Notes: generated from the letters alone by a model not told the origin. Counted from the first letter of the stretch, positions 50,766 through 61,584 are shown. The stretch is 64,000 nt of DNA from Thermogutta terrifontis (GCF_002277955.1 NZ_CP018477.1:4671206-4735205), one strand, 5' to 3'. Program-made: numbers and translations.

Positions 50766-51506
50766 TGAACCACCAAATGAGACTTTGCGCTGCTGCGCAA
50801 CCTGCAAGAATCAACCCATTGAGAAAAAGGAGAATCCACCACATTCAGTGCGCACCCGGCGCGCTTACCAGCGGACTGCCAGAACCAGAACATCACCCGG
50901 CGCGCACACCCGCGCAGCAAAGCGGAGAACCTGCCACGACCATCGAGTGGATTCGGAGAATCAGTGCCGGTGTGGTTGCAGGCACTTCGCTGCGGCGTCA
51001 ACCTCAGGCAGCCCGATCCGCCATTCTTTTAGGGCACAGGTGTTTGCCGCTATCCAGAAATCGGCCGGAACGACACCTGATACCGAATCCAATCAAGTCT
51101 GGTGTTCCACAATCACCGCCGACTTACGAGAAGCCTTTCCGGCCTATCCGCCGTGCTTCTCCGTGCAAGAGAGGGCTGATCGCACCCGAAGAAACCCCAG
51201 GTCTGACGACGCCACCTGAGAATTGGCTCTTTCACCACCTAAATCTTATCTCGCGTTCCCGGCGGCGTCAAGCCTTTTCTCATCTCCCCCACATCCCCTT
51301 TTTCCCACCCCCACGCGCGGTAACGCCCCTTCAGCCCCGCGATCGTGCCCGCACTTTCACCCAGCCCGCTGCTTACCTTATCTAATTACCTAAATCTTGT
51401 CGTCCAGCCACCCCCGCTTTTTCTAAAAATCGGAAACCGTCGCCCACTTCCGTCATTTTTTCGCGGGTTTCTCCCCGCCACATTTTTCAAACGATTGCCC
51501 ACAAGA
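50766..51506. other. Non-coding region upstream of rho
   Basis: About 740 bases without a supported gene. Much of it (51240-51500) is C-rich and G-poor on the plus strand. The rho transcript runs on the other strand, so its leader is G-rich here. No tRNA or hairpin is convincing. Confidence 0.4.
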
Positions 51507-52793
51507 TCATCGCTCACCGGGCGGGAAATGGATTTTCTGACGTTCCTCCTCCGTGAACCGACTCTCGGCAATTGGCCCAGGATTCCAGCACTGCTCCAGG
51601 GCCCCAGGCCGCGGCTCCTCCACCGGAATCACCCATACTTCGCCCCCTTGTTCATCCTTTTCCACGCGACCTCCCGCCCGCAACACTGCCTCTCGCGCCA
51701 GCTTGACGCATACCTCGCTCAGCCGGTCAAAATTGTACTCCGTATGGCTGAACACGCTCTGCCGGTCCAGCTTTGCTGTGAACCGCTCGGGCAAGCGTTT
51801 CAATCCCACCGTCGTGAATAAGACCCCGCCTGCGTTGGAGGGATTGCAGTCCGAATCCTGGCCACATCGCGTGGCAATGATGATGGTCTGATCGAGATCC
51901 CCCTTCCCATACAGCAGACCCATGACAATGTACGCCCCATTGATTTTCGCGTCAATATTGGCCTGCCCCTTCATGCACGAGGCCCGTCGATACTCTGGAT
52001 TGCGGTTGTACTTCTCCTCGATCTTCTGCCAGGTCGCCTCCCAGTTGTTGGGATTCTCCTTCCACCACGCGATCACATCGCGAATGCACTCCGCATACTG
52101 GCTCTCCGCTGGAATGCACCGCAGGCCCGCCTCCACAATCTTCAAGGGGTCATTCTCGAAAAACGCCTCCGCGTACATCCCGCCCACAAACTGCCCCCCG
52201 TACACACCATCCCCATAGTTCATCAGCCGCCCAAATTTATTTCCCAGAGCAATCACCGTGTTGGGCATCCCGGGGGCAATGATCCCCGAAAAATCCGCCT
52301 CGATCTGATAGTCAATATCGTCCGCATGCTTGTTGAAATGAGGATGTCCCGAATCGGGCGGAGCAATCCCCGATCGTAAATTGTCCCGTCCCGCCCGATT
52401 GGCATGCCACAATGGATACTGGCTGTTCGCAAAATCAATCCCCGCCTGACGAATCGAAACATCCCAGCCGTGCTCCTCCAAACTGCGGAGGAACGTCATC
52501 TCCACGTACAGATCGTCCTGGTGAAACTGGTTGACCATCTCCGGCTTCCAGGCCGGCATCTCGTTCTCCGGAATGATCCGCCCCACATATCGAAATTCCG
52601 TTGGGCCGCCCCAGCCAACCCCCGCCATCTGCCCGATCCATGCCGCCTCCATCTTATCCCGATACTCTTCCAGAGAAATCCGTCGCACCGCTGGCTCGGC
52701 ACTCATGGCTTCCAGTCCCGCCCAGATGCCCGCGGCCCCCACCACCAGCACCACACCCCACAAAATCCCAGTTCCGCTCGTCCGCAGCGCCAT
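51507..52793 (-). CDS. ADP-ribosylglycohydrolase family protein, exported
   Basis: 428 residues. An N-terminal hydrophobic signal or anchor (ILWGVVLVVGAAGIWAGLEA) precedes the catalytic domain. Family metal-binding motifs are visible: GQMAGVGWGGPTEF, the DDLYVE segment in HQDDLYVEMTFLRSLEEHG, and GQDSDCNPSNAGGVL near the C-terminus (Asp-x-Asp). The start at 52793 has GGAGATTACATT upstream. Members remove ADP-ribose from proteins or act on related glycosides; in this exported planctomycete form the substrate is unknown. Confidence 0.85.
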   Translation of the reverse strand: MALRTSGTGILWGVVLVVGAAGIWAGLEAMSAEPAVRRISLEEYRDKMEAAWIGQMAGVGWGGPTEFRYVGRIIPENEMPAWKPEMVNQFHQDDLYVEMTFLRSLEEHGWDVSIRQAGIDFANSQYPLWHANRAGRDNLRSGIAPPDSGHPHFNKHADDIDYQIEADFSGIIAPGMPNTVIALGNKFGRLMNYGDGVYGGQFVGGMYAEAFFENDPLKIVEAGLRCIPAESQYAECIRDVIAWWKENPNNWEATWQKIEEKYNRNPEYRRASCMKGQANIDAKINGAYIVMGLLYGKGDLDQTIIIATRCGQDSDCNPSNAGGVLFTTVGLKRLPERFTAKLDRQSVFSHTEYNFDRLSEVCVKLAREAVLRAGGRVEKDEQGGEVWVIPVEEPRPGALEQCWNPGPIAESRFTEEERQKIHFPPGER

Positions 52794-52963
52794 AATGTAA
52801 TCTCCACCCGGCATTTCATTGACCCAAAAATCTCAACCCCAGAACGCAGGCCATTATAAAGCGACGAAAACCCACCGGCCACCATCGCCCCCAGAGCACC
52901 CGCGCACAAAAATGGGCCGGACGCGCCGGCCCAAACCGCTTGGTCCTCTGGCTCTTAACGGAA

Positions 52964-53299
52964 TCAGGACTTGCTCACTTTCTTTTTCTTGCCCTTTTGA
53001 GCGGCCTTCTCTTTCGCAGCCGCCAAAAGTGCCATCGCATCGGCAGGAAGCTGGAACGGCTTGTTCTTGATCCGCTTGGTTACCCGACCGCTCTTCAAAC
53101 ACTGTGTGCACACACGGACCCGCCGCGCCGCTCCATTCTCATCCGTAATGCGAATCCGCTGCAAATTCGGCTTGAACTGCCGCGGCGAAATCCCCGTAAT
53201 CTTGGTTCCCACCCCGCCCAGATACTTGGCCTTACCTCGGGTGGCCACCTGCTTCCCAATCGCCGCCGTCTTACCGCAAATTTCGCACTTTTGACCCAT
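52964..53299 (-). CDS. rpmB: Large ribosomal subunit protein bL28
   Basis: 111 residues. Begins MGQKCEICGK and contains CTQCLKSGRVTK, the two CXXC pairs that hold zinc in many bL28 proteins, and the core TKITGISPRQFKPNLQRIRI. The C-terminal tail is Lys-rich and longer than usual (AAAKEKAAQKGKKKKVSKS). Part of the 50S subunit, near the exit-tunnel side. Confidence 0.95.
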   Translation of the reverse strand: MGQKCEICGKTAAIGKQVATRGKAKYLGGVGTKITGISPRQFKPNLQRIRITDENGAARRVRVCTQCLKSGRVTKRIKNKPFQLPADAMALLAAAKEKAAQKGKKKKVSKS

Positions 53300-53893
53300 G
53301 GCCCGAACTCGCTCGATAAAAATACCAAAAAGCGCAATTCCCGCGCCAGACGTCTATTGAACCGTCGAAAACAGCTATTGTAACAGTTTCCCCCACCGCC
53401 ACAAGGCCCGATAGATCCTGAGTCACCCCCACGTTCCTGTTGGCCACCCTCAGAGGGCCCCCTCGGAGGGACCCGCTTGTCAGGTCCGTTTCCGAATGAA
53501 CCCACCCGGACGGACCCGCTTGTCGGGTCCGCCCCCCAACCCTCGATTATCCATCCCTTTCGCCCGGGCACGACAAGCGTGCCCCTCCAACCTTCGATTA
53601 TCCATCCCCCCGCCCGCCACCAATCGCCCCGCATAAAACAATCCTCACTCCTCTCACCCCACCCGGACCATTGCCGCAACGCCCGCCGCACGGTACGCTA
53701 AAATATTTCTGTTACGGAAAAACCGCGGCTCACATGACCGAGCGTCCTGACGATCCTCCTCCGGCGCATTTCCCGCCCGGATCGTGAGAACAAAATCACA
53801 ATTTTTCTGGACAAGATTGGCTATCCCAGGGCACGGCGATCAACCGCCTGCGCGCCTGGTCCACCGATTCAACCTGAACGAGACCGACCCGAC
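53300..53893. repeat. Intergenic region with REP-like hairpin cluster G
   Basis: About 590 bases between divergent rpmB and glyA. Hairpins: GGAG plus GGACCCG-CTTGT-CAGGTCC at 53465-53487, GGACCCG-CTTGT-CGGGTCC at 53512-53530 and GGGCACG-ACAAG-CGTGCCC with CTCC at 53566-53588. They share the loop and GGAG flank with clusters A-D. The remainder must hold the two promoters. Confidence 0.7.
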
Positions 53894-55285
53894 ATGACCA
53901 TGCTCCGCTCCAGCGAATCCACGATCGATCGCAACCCCAAAACCAACACCGGCGAAGACGCCTCCACCGCCCTCGAACGAATCTGCCAGCAGCGGCACCC
54001 GCACCTGCAGTCCCAGGACCCCGAACTCTACTCCCTCATCATCGCCCAGGCCCGACACGAAACCGACACCCTCAAAATGATCCCGTCGGAAAACTATGCC
54101 TCTTTCGCGGTCCTGGAGGCTACCGGCTCCATCCTCACCAATAAGTACTGTGAGGGTTACCCCGCCGCCCGCTACTACGAGGGCAATGAATTCATGGACC
54201 AGATCGAGCAGCTCGCCATCGATCGCCTCAAAGCCCTTTTTGGGGCGGAACACGCCAACGTCCAGCCCTATTCCGGCTCCCCCGCCAACCAGGCCGTCAC
54301 CCGCGCCCTCGCTCCCCCCGGCTCCAAAATCATGGGCATGCCAGTCCCCGCAGGCGGACACCTCACCCACGGGTGGAAGGTCAATTTTTCCGGAATGGAC
54401 TACCAAACCGTCCACTACGGCCCCCGGCCGGACACTGGACTTCTCGACTACGACCAGATCCGCGACATCGCCCGCCGGGAACGCCCCCGCATGATCTGGG
54501 TCGGCGCCACCGCCTATCCCCGCACCCTCGATTACGCCGCCTTCGCCGAAATCGCCCAGGAAGTCGAGGCCTACCTCGTCGCCGACATCGCCCACATCAA
54601 CGGCCTCATTGTCGGCGGCGTGCATCCCAACCCCGTTCCCCATTGCGACGTGGTCTCCAGTACCTGCCACAAGATGCTCCGCGGCCCCCGGGCAGGATTC
54701 ATCCTCTCCCGCATCGAAGACCGATGGCAGCGCAAATACTTCCCCGACAGCAACCTCAACCTGGCCAAACGGATCGATCGGGCAGTGTTCCCCGGGCTGC
54801 AGGGGGGACCGCATATGCACGTCATCGCGGCCATGGCCGTGGCATTTAAAGAAGCCGCCACCCCCGCCTTCCGTGACTACGCCCGTCAGGTGGTGGCCAA
54901 CGCCCGGCGGCTGGCTGAAAAGCTCCTCGAAAAAGGATACCGCCTCGTCAGCGGCGGCACCGATACCCATCTGCTCGTCATGGACTTCCGCGACGCCCCC
55001 TATTCGGGGAAGGATGTGGCCCAGGCACTGGCCAAAGCGGGCATCATCGCCAATTTCAACATGGTGCCTGGCGACCCACGCAAGCCATTTATCACCAGCG
55101 GCGTCCGGCTGGGGACCCCGGCCCTCACCACCCGGGGGATGAAGGAGCCCGAAATGGACCGCATCGCTGGGTGGATCGACACGGTCTGCCGGAACCTGGA
55201 GCAGATCGAGGAGGTGGCGCCGCGGGTTCGGGCGGAGATTGCCGAGCTGTGCCGCCAGTTTCCGCCGCCGGGGATCCTCATCTGA
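53894..55285 (+). CDS. glyA: Serine hydroxymethyltransferase
   Basis: PLP enzyme converting serine and tetrahydrofolate to glycine and methylene-THF. 463 residues, with a longer N-terminus than usual. Family motifs: IPSENYASFAVLEATGSILTNKY, the Gly-rich stretch PYSGSPANQAV, and SSTCHKMLRGPRAGFIL containing the PLP Lys. It is very GC-rich and C-rich at third positions. It ends about 50 bases before the CRISPR leader promoter and is not part of the CRISPR locus. Confidence 0.96.
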   Translation: MTMLRSSESTIDRNPKTNTGEDASTALERICQQRHPHLQSQDPELYSLIIAQARHETDTLKMIPSENYASFAVLEATGSILTNKYCEGYPAARYYEGNEFMDQIEQLAIDRLKALFGAEHANVQPYSGSPANQAVTRALAPPGSKIMGMPVPAGGHLTHGWKVNFSGMDYQTVHYGPRPDTGLLDYDQIRDIARRERPRMIWVGATAYPRTLDYAAFAEIAQEVEAYLVADIAHINGLIVGGVHPNPVPHCDVVSSTCHKMLRGPRAGFILSRIEDRWQRKYFPDSNLNLAKRIDRAVFPGLQGGPHMHVIAAMAVAFKEAATPAFRDYARQVVANARRLAEKLLEKGYRLVSGGTDTHLLVMDFRDAPYSGKDVAQALAKAGIIANFNMVPGDPRKPFITSGVRLGTPALTTRGMKEPEMDRIAGWIDTVCRNLEQIEEVAPRVRAEIAELCRQFPPPGILI

Positions 55286-55336
55286 GCTGGCCACCCCCCT
55301 TTATCTGGTCATTTTTGTATGCCACTATTGTGGGGC

Positions 55337-55365
55337 TTGACAGGGCTGGTTTCCTTTCGTACGCT
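55337..55365 (+). promoter_or_regulatory. Candidate CRISPR leader promoter
   Basis: A consensus TTGACA (55337-55342), 17-base spacer and TACGCT (55360-55365) point into the array. Expected start of the pre-crRNA about 55372, within the inverted repeat that follows. Confidence 0.5.
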
Positions 55366-55368
55366 TAG

Positions 55369-55416
55369 TTGCAGTCGATCTCCAGGGATTTTCGCATGAC
55401 CGGCGATCGACTGCAA
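55369..55416. promoter_or_regulatory. Perfect 12-bp inverted repeat in the CRISPR leader
   Basis: TTGCAGTCGATC (55369-55380) is repeated as its exact reverse complement GATCGACTGCAA (55405-55416) with a 24-base gap. It overlaps the predicted transcription start, so it could bind a regulator or fold in the leader RNA. Confidence 0.6.
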
Positions 55417-55442
55417 AACAGGGGGTGGGAGGGGGGCGGAAA

Positions 55443-55468
55443 CCCCGGAAAATATCGGCTTTCCGGGG
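55443..55468. promoter_or_regulatory. Hairpin abutting the first CRISPR repeat
   Basis: CCCCGGAAA (55443-55451) and TTTCCGGGG (55460-55468) form a nine-base-pair stem with an eight-base loop, ending three bases before the first repeat. Confidence 0.55.
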
Positions 55469-55471
55469 AGG

Positions 55472-58400
55472 GTCTTAATCGAACCAAGTTGGGATTGAAA
55501 CATTACGTTTCCGTGCACGTTCCTTCCGAAGTGTGGAGGGCTTGTCTTAATCGAACCAAGTTGGGATTGAAACCTGCGCATAAGAATCACACAACACGTT
55601 GGCATTGTTTGTCTTAATCGAACCAAGTTGGGATTGAAACCTCTTCTTCTACGTGGCGATGCGCTCACGCTGATGTTCAGTCTTAATCGAACCAAGTTGG
55701 GATTGAAACGAAACCGAACGCGGCTGGGAACGGAAAACATGAGACGCGAAGTCTTAATCGAACCAAGTTGGGATTGAAACGAATACTGCACGGCCAGCGT
55801 GTGCAAATATGGGGGTCTGAAAGTCTTAATCGAACCAAGTTGGGATTGAAACAGCTTATTTTCTTTCCTGATTATCTCTTTTTCGCTTAGTCTTAATCGA
55901 ACCAAGTTGGGATTGAAACTAACGTACGGCATCCCTCCTACACGATAGGCCGTGCAGTCTTAATCGAACCAAGTTGGGATTGAAACCACAAATTATCTAC
56001 AAACAAGAACAGCAACCGGAAGAGTCTTAATCGAACCAAGTTGGGATTGAAACTGACCTTACATCACTAGTGTGGAAGTATCTCAAAGAGGAGTCTTAAT
56101 CGAACCAAGTTGGGATTGAAACGCGGGCGGGTCGTCGTCGGCCGGGGCGGCGGTTGGCAGTCTTAATCGAACCAAGTTGGGATTGAAACCTTTGCGTTTT
56201 GATGAGCATTCTGGATGAAGTTACGGTCTTAATCGAACCAAGTTGGGATTGAAACTGGATTTCGTGTACAGGACCTCTTCTCCCTTCCTGAGTCTTAATC
56301 GAACCAAGTTGGGATTGAAACCCGAATCGGCGCTTCACGCGGGTGGAGCTTTGGCCACGGTCTTAATCGAACCAAGTTGGGATTGAAACTGAGGTGATCT
56401 CCACCTTACACGGGTAGATGGTTCGCGCAGTCTTAATCGAACCAAGTTGGGATTGAAACAAGTAGACTTCTCACATCTCGTTCCGGAGATTCTTGATCAG
56501 TCTTAATCGAACCAAGTTGGGATTGAAACTCAGGATTTGCAATAACGTTGACGTGTTCATTGGAGACGTCTTAATCGAACCAAGTTGGGATTGAAACTCA
56601 TTACAAATTGGATTGTTTTCATCAATATAAATATCCGAGTCTTAATCGAACCAAGTTGGGATTGAAACAAGCCCTCATCGGATTTGCCCTCAAGGTGCCC
56701 TGCGAACGTCTTAATCGAACCAAGTTGGGATTGAAACGAGACTCAACCAATTGTTCTGTTGGTTGCGTTTCGAGGTCTTAATCGAACCAAGTTGGGATTG
56801 AAACTTAGTACGCGGCTAGCCGGAAGCGTCTATGTCGCTCCGTCTTAATCGAACCAAGTTGGGATTGAAACGTCGATATCCATGGGCCGGATGTAAGCTG
56901 GGCTCAGTACGTCTTAATCGAACCAAGTTGGGATTGAAACAGAAGTCCTGATACTCCCACTCATGCACGGGCTGTTGGAAGTCTTAATCGAACCAAGTTG
57001 GGATTGAAACTACGGCGTCCGCTACAGCTCCGTAGTCAACGCTAGCTGGTCTTAATCGAACCAAGTTGGGATTGAAACCGTTCGTTCAGGCTGCTGCCGC
57101 TCATCGAGCGGTGGGGTCTTAATCGAACCAAGTTGGGATTGAAACTTCACCATTTCGTACTGGTCGCTCTTGTGGACCAGCTGTCTTAATCGAACCAAGT
57201 TGGGATTGAAACGTCATTGTCAACGATGCGCACCGTATGGTCGAGCCATTCGTCTTAATCGAACCAAGTTGGGATTGAAACGTCTGTCCGCGTCGGTTCC
57301 AGGGAGGGCAAATTCCGGGTCTTAATCGAACCAAGTTGGGATTGAAACCAAATCGTTTGTCGCACAACTGAACGCTGCTATAATCGTCTTAATCGAACCA
57401 AGTTGGGATTGAAACGCAAGCTGGACTTATGAAGCCCAGCGGGGCACCGGCCCTGGTCTTAATCGAACCAAGTTGGGATTGAAACAGCGCAGCGTGTGAT
57501 TGGACGCGTCGCCTGTCTTGGGTGTCTTAATCGAACCAAGTTGGGATTGAAACCAAGCTTCAAAAGATGTTTGTTCCAGCTAATCCAAAGTCTTAATCGA
57601 ACCAAGTTGGGATTGAAACGTCCTCTTTCCCCGCAAAGGCGGGGAAGAAAGGAGAAGTCTTAATCGAACCAAGTTGGGATTGAAACCGAAGAATGGTTCC
57701 CGGCCTGTAGGCATCTTCCCTGGTCTTAATCGAACCAAGTTGGGATTGAAACCAAGCTTCAAAAGATGTTTGTTCCAGCTAATCCAAAGTCTTAATCGAA
57801 CCAAGTTGGGATTGAAACCCTTCTCTTCTTAAGCTTGTACGGCATTTGCACACACGTCTTAATCGAACCAAGTCGGGATTGAAACGGGTATGGGATTTCA
57901 ACATTCGCGATTGGGTTATTTTCTCGTCTTAATCGAACCAAGTTGGGATTGAAACCTGCTTACATTTACATCCTGGTTGAGTTGGTGTTCGTTGTCTTAA
58001 TCGAACCAAGTTGGGATTGAAACTGTCTCTTCTAATCGGTTTATCTCAACCATCACATCGTCTTAATCGAACCAAGTTGGGATTGAAACCTAACTGAAGA
58101 ATCCGCACAAAAGGATCAGAGGCTGTCTTAATCGAACCAAGTTGGGATTGAAACCAGCGTGGGTTCCGGGCGGTGCAACACGAGCGATTTTGGTCTTAAT
58201 CGAACCAAGTTGGGATTGAAACTAGAGAATGCTCTGGGCATCATCACCACCCAGCTCGTTCGTCTTAATCGAACCAAGTTGGGATTGAAACTCTGTCGAG
58301 AAGATATTTTGCTTTACCAACAGCCATGTCTTAATCGAACCAAGTTGGGATTGAAACAATCATTACGAGGTACGACTCGTATCGTTGGCATCGGTCTTAA

Positions 58401-60384
58401 TCGAACCAAGTTGGGATTGAAACCATCTTTGATCGAACCGGGAAAGGCTACACTCTGGAGTCTTAATCGAACCAAGTTGGGATTGAAACGGTTCAGGCTG
58501 GTTCAGGAAGTTTTTCTTATCTGAGCGTCTTAATCGAACCAAGTTGGGATTGAAACTGATGGCGATATACGGTCTTCCATTGTAGATTTGCATTGTCTTA
58601 ATCGAACCAAGTTGGGATTGAAACGAAGGTATGAAATCACGATAGAACGATCAAGATGCAGTCTTAATCGAACCAAGTTGGGATTGAAACCATTTATCGA
58701 CCGCTTGGTTGGGGCCGATGGGTTCGGTCTTAATCGAACCAAGTTGGGATTGAAACGGTGGTCTAACTGATCGTCTTCGCGGATGGCTTTTATTGTCTTA
58801 ATCGAACCAAGTTGGGATTGAAACCTGTTGTTGGCGGGTAGCAGTAAAGCACATATACTTGTCTTAATCGAACCAAGTTGGGATTGAAACCACAGCCCAA
58901 CGCAAGCCGCGTGCCCTACGCAAAGGGTCTTAATCGAACCAAGTTGGGATTGAAACGCGACTAACAGCTGAGTAAGTAGTGACTAAGTTGCGACTAGTCT
59001 TAATCGAACCAAGTTGGGATTGAAACTGGCATCTGATTGGGTGTGGTTGTTAGTCGCAAGTTGTGAGTCTTAATCGAACCAAGTTGGGATTGAAACCGGT
59101 CTGTCGAAGATTCCATCCGCCAGCTCGTTGAATCAGAGTCTTAATCGAACCAAGTTGGGATTGAAACTCGCGGAAGGTGACGATAAGCTGCACAGTGCCA
59201 TGAAGGTCTTAATCGAACCAAGTTGGGATTGAAACCTGCTTCAGGTTTCGCAGAATAACCCTAAGGTACGCCTAGTCTTAATCGAACCAAGTTGGGATTG
59301 AAACCTTTTCTAAGCTGCTCTTTTAACTCTTTGAGTTCATCCTTGGTCTTAATCGAACCAAGTTGGGATTGAAACCGAAATTATGTTGATGTAAATGCTT
59401 TTTGTAGGTTGTCTTAATCGAACCAAGTTGGGATTGAAACGCAATATCCAAGAGCCACAGCGAGATTGGCGATCGCTGTCTTAATCGAACCAAGTTGGGA
59501 TTGAAACTACAAAATCGATGCCGAAGTCGCACGCCTATCGCGGGTCTTAATCGAACCAAGTTGGGATTGAAACGTGTCTTCGCAGAGGGGACAGACCACC
59601 GTGGGCTGTGTCTTAATCGAACCAAGTTGGGATTGAAACGAGAGTTGGCGTGACGAAGAGTTACAGCGAGAGGAAGAGTCTTAATCGAACCAAGTTGGGA
59701 TTGAAACTATCGGGGAGTGTAACAATACACAGCGACGCGCTGGATGTCTTAATCGAACCAAGTTGGGATTGAAACAGGACAAGAACAATGGGGCGCAGAA
59801 CGGTCACCTATCGTCTTAATCGAACCAAGTTGGGATTGAAACCGCTTCGCCATACACCAGATTTCCGCGATCTGAGAATAGTCTTAATCGAACCAAGTTG
59901 GGATTGAAACGGTTCGCAACCGGGGCGCGCGTTTTGGCCGGGTGGTGGTCAGTCTTAATCGAACCAAGTTGGGATTGAAACACAGAATGGCGTGACTATG
60001 TCAAGCGAAAGCTAGGGTCTTAATCGAACCAAGTTGGGATTGAAACATTAAGTGCTTGTTTGGGCGTGACCAGGAACTACCGTCTTAATCGAACCAAGTT
60101 GGGATTGAAACGCGGTCAAGTTAAGCAGCACGTCTCCGAAGAGATAGACGTCTTAATCGAACCAAGTTGGGATTGAAACGAAGCGTGACCAGCCGCGGCA
60201 TGGCGGGTGTGCCACCAGTCTTAATCGAACCAAGTTGGGATTGAAACGATAGAACATCGCTGTCAAGTCATGCTGCTTGATTAAAAGTCTTAATCGAACC
60301 AAGTTGGGATTGAAACTGCTAGGTAGTAGATGAAGAGAGTGGCTTCACGATCTGGTCTTAATCGAACCAAGTTGGGATTGAAAC
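55472..60384 (+). CRISPR. CRISPR array, 73 repeats and 72 spacers
   Basis: A 30-base repeat begins GTCTTAATCG and ends GGGATTGAAAC. The ending ATTGAAAC is the usual crRNA 5' handle, so the array is read on the plus strand with the leader at 55286-55471. I counted 73 repeats by position. All appear identical except the repeat at 57856-57885, which has a C for T. Spacers are 35-42 bases. One spacer occurs twice exactly (57554-57589 and 57753-57788). The repeat has only a weak internal dyad (CCAA/TTGG). Cas6 and the effector genes lie beyond the trailer end. Confidence 0.98.
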
Positions 60385-60389
60385 AATTC

Positions 60390-60592
60390 AAGAGCGAGTG
60401 GCGAGTAGCGAGTTGCGAGTAGTGTTCCTGGTGCGCGTCGAACGGAGATGCGCAGCGCTTGTTAGTCGTGGGCCGTCAGATAGCTTGGAACTGAAAAGAG
60501 AAAACAATCGCGTTTGCGGAAACAATCGGCGGTGCTACTGAAAAACGGATTATCCACCTCACCACTCGCCACTCGCCATTCGCTATTCGCCA
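60390..60592. mobile_element. MITE-like element with heptad terminal inverted repeats (copy 1)
   Basis: About 200 bases directly after the last array repeat. The ends are tandem heptads of the GCGAGTR type, GAGCGAGTGGCGAGTAGCGA on the left and their imperfect reverse complement CACTCGCCACTCGCCATTCG on the right (25 of 31 aligned positions match). No coding capacity. An internal block resembles copy 2 (TTTGCGGAAAC with CTGAAAAAC against CGCCGGAAAC with CTGAAAAAC). Confidence 0.6.
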
Positions 60593-60597
60593 AAACA

Positions 60598-60622
60598 AAT
60601 CGAACCAAGTTGGGATTGAAAC
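60598..60622 (+). repeat. Truncated CRISPR repeat remnant 1
   Basis: The 25 bases from AATCGAACC to GATTGAAAC match the 3' part of the array repeat exactly, while the first five bases differ. It follows element copy 1. Confidence 0.9.
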
Positions 60623-60628
60623 TCCCGC

Positions 60629-60811
60629 CGGGCGAGCAGCGAACAGCGAGTGGCTGTTGATGGCGGGTGGAACACCGAGGTTGCGACGAACTCTCAATAT
60701 CGTCCGTGCATCGAGACTGGAATGAAAAAGAACAATAATCCGGCTCGCCGGAAACGACGGGCGCTGGCACTGAAAAACTGACACGTAAAGGTCGCCATTC
60801 GCTATTTGCCT
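60629..60811. mobile_element. MITE-like element, diverged copy 2
   Basis: Begins GGCGAGCAGCGAACAGCGAG and ends TCGCCATTCGCTATTTGCC, a diverged inverted pair of the same heptad type as copy 1. The inner sequence also aligns with copy 1. So an approximately 220-base unit of element plus repeat remnant appears twice in tandem. Confidence 0.5.
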
Positions 60812-60816
60812 AGGAG

Positions 60817-60841
60817 AATCGAATCACGTCGGAATCGAAAG
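60817..60841 (+). repeat. Eroded CRISPR repeat remnant 2
   Basis: AATCGAATCACGTCGG, continuing to 60841, matches 19 of 25 bases of the repeat's 3' part. It follows element copy 2, and mutational decay fits the distal (trailer) end. Confidence 0.6.
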
Positions 60842-61320
60842 TTCGCCCGGGACGACCCCGACCTTCCGTTAAGCTGGTCCTTTAAGCGAGTGAGCAAGAG
60901 CCCCACCACGCTGTCACAAAGTATCCACACTCGTTTCTGAGAAGCTACTTACCCGCTCTATGTGCTGCCTGGTTACCGGATCGATACGCACATGACCAGC
61001 TTTCCTCAAAGTGGTCCTGTAAGATCAATCTGGGCGATGATCATGAGTGGTCAGAGGCAGGAGGGCCGCCCGCAGACAGTCCATGGGAGGCAGATTCCTT
61101 TCTTGATGACACCTCACGCCTCGACCAGTACTCGTTACTCGCCAGGGACATTATTTAAGCACGTGCGCCGGTTTTTCTCCGTCGTTCCTTCTGCTTCGGG
61201 TTAAGCTGGCTTGCAAATCCTTTCCTGCATCCCCATCTAAGACCGAGCGCCCAAATCGCGATCCGGGGCTGCTCAATGTCCTCGTTTCCGACAAGACAGC
61301 GCGACGCTAGCGTTGAGAGC

Positions 61321-61348
61321 TTGACGCCCCACTATAACTTGCTACACT
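61321..61348 (+). promoter_or_regulatory. Candidate promoter of the cas operon
   Basis: TTGACG (61321-61326), a 16-base spacer and TACACT (61343-61348) fit a sigma70 promoter about 250 bases before cas6. Confidence 0.45.
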
Positions 61349-61584
61349 GGTGTACATCTTGGATGCCATTGGGTGTGAAGGAAGACGTAATGGGCAGAAC
61401 AGACTTCTCCACCACCACTGAAATGCGCGGTTCCGGGATTTACGCTTGGGGAACTTTTCAGCCCCAACGCGCGATGGGGCCCATCAGGTGCAACTGGCCT
61501 TGGCAATCGGCTTGCTGGCGACGGTTCGCGCGCTCATCGCGTCGGGACGTGTTATTCAATCAGCCATCAGTGCCACATCTTGGC

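Noticed and set aside
53840-55294. Long open frame on the minus strand across glyA (484 residues)
   Set aside because: It is antisense to a clear serine hydroxymethyltransferase; GC-rich codons with few stops create such shadows. No own ribosome site or family was seen.
55309-60384. Short open frames through the CRISPR array, built on repeated SIPTWFD, NPNLVRLR or NRTKLGLK
   Set aside because: They are translations of the repeat itself and are not genes.
60462-60784. 102-residue open frames on the minus strand in the trailer elements
   Set aside because: They read through an inverted-repeat element and CRISPR remnant, so are not coding.
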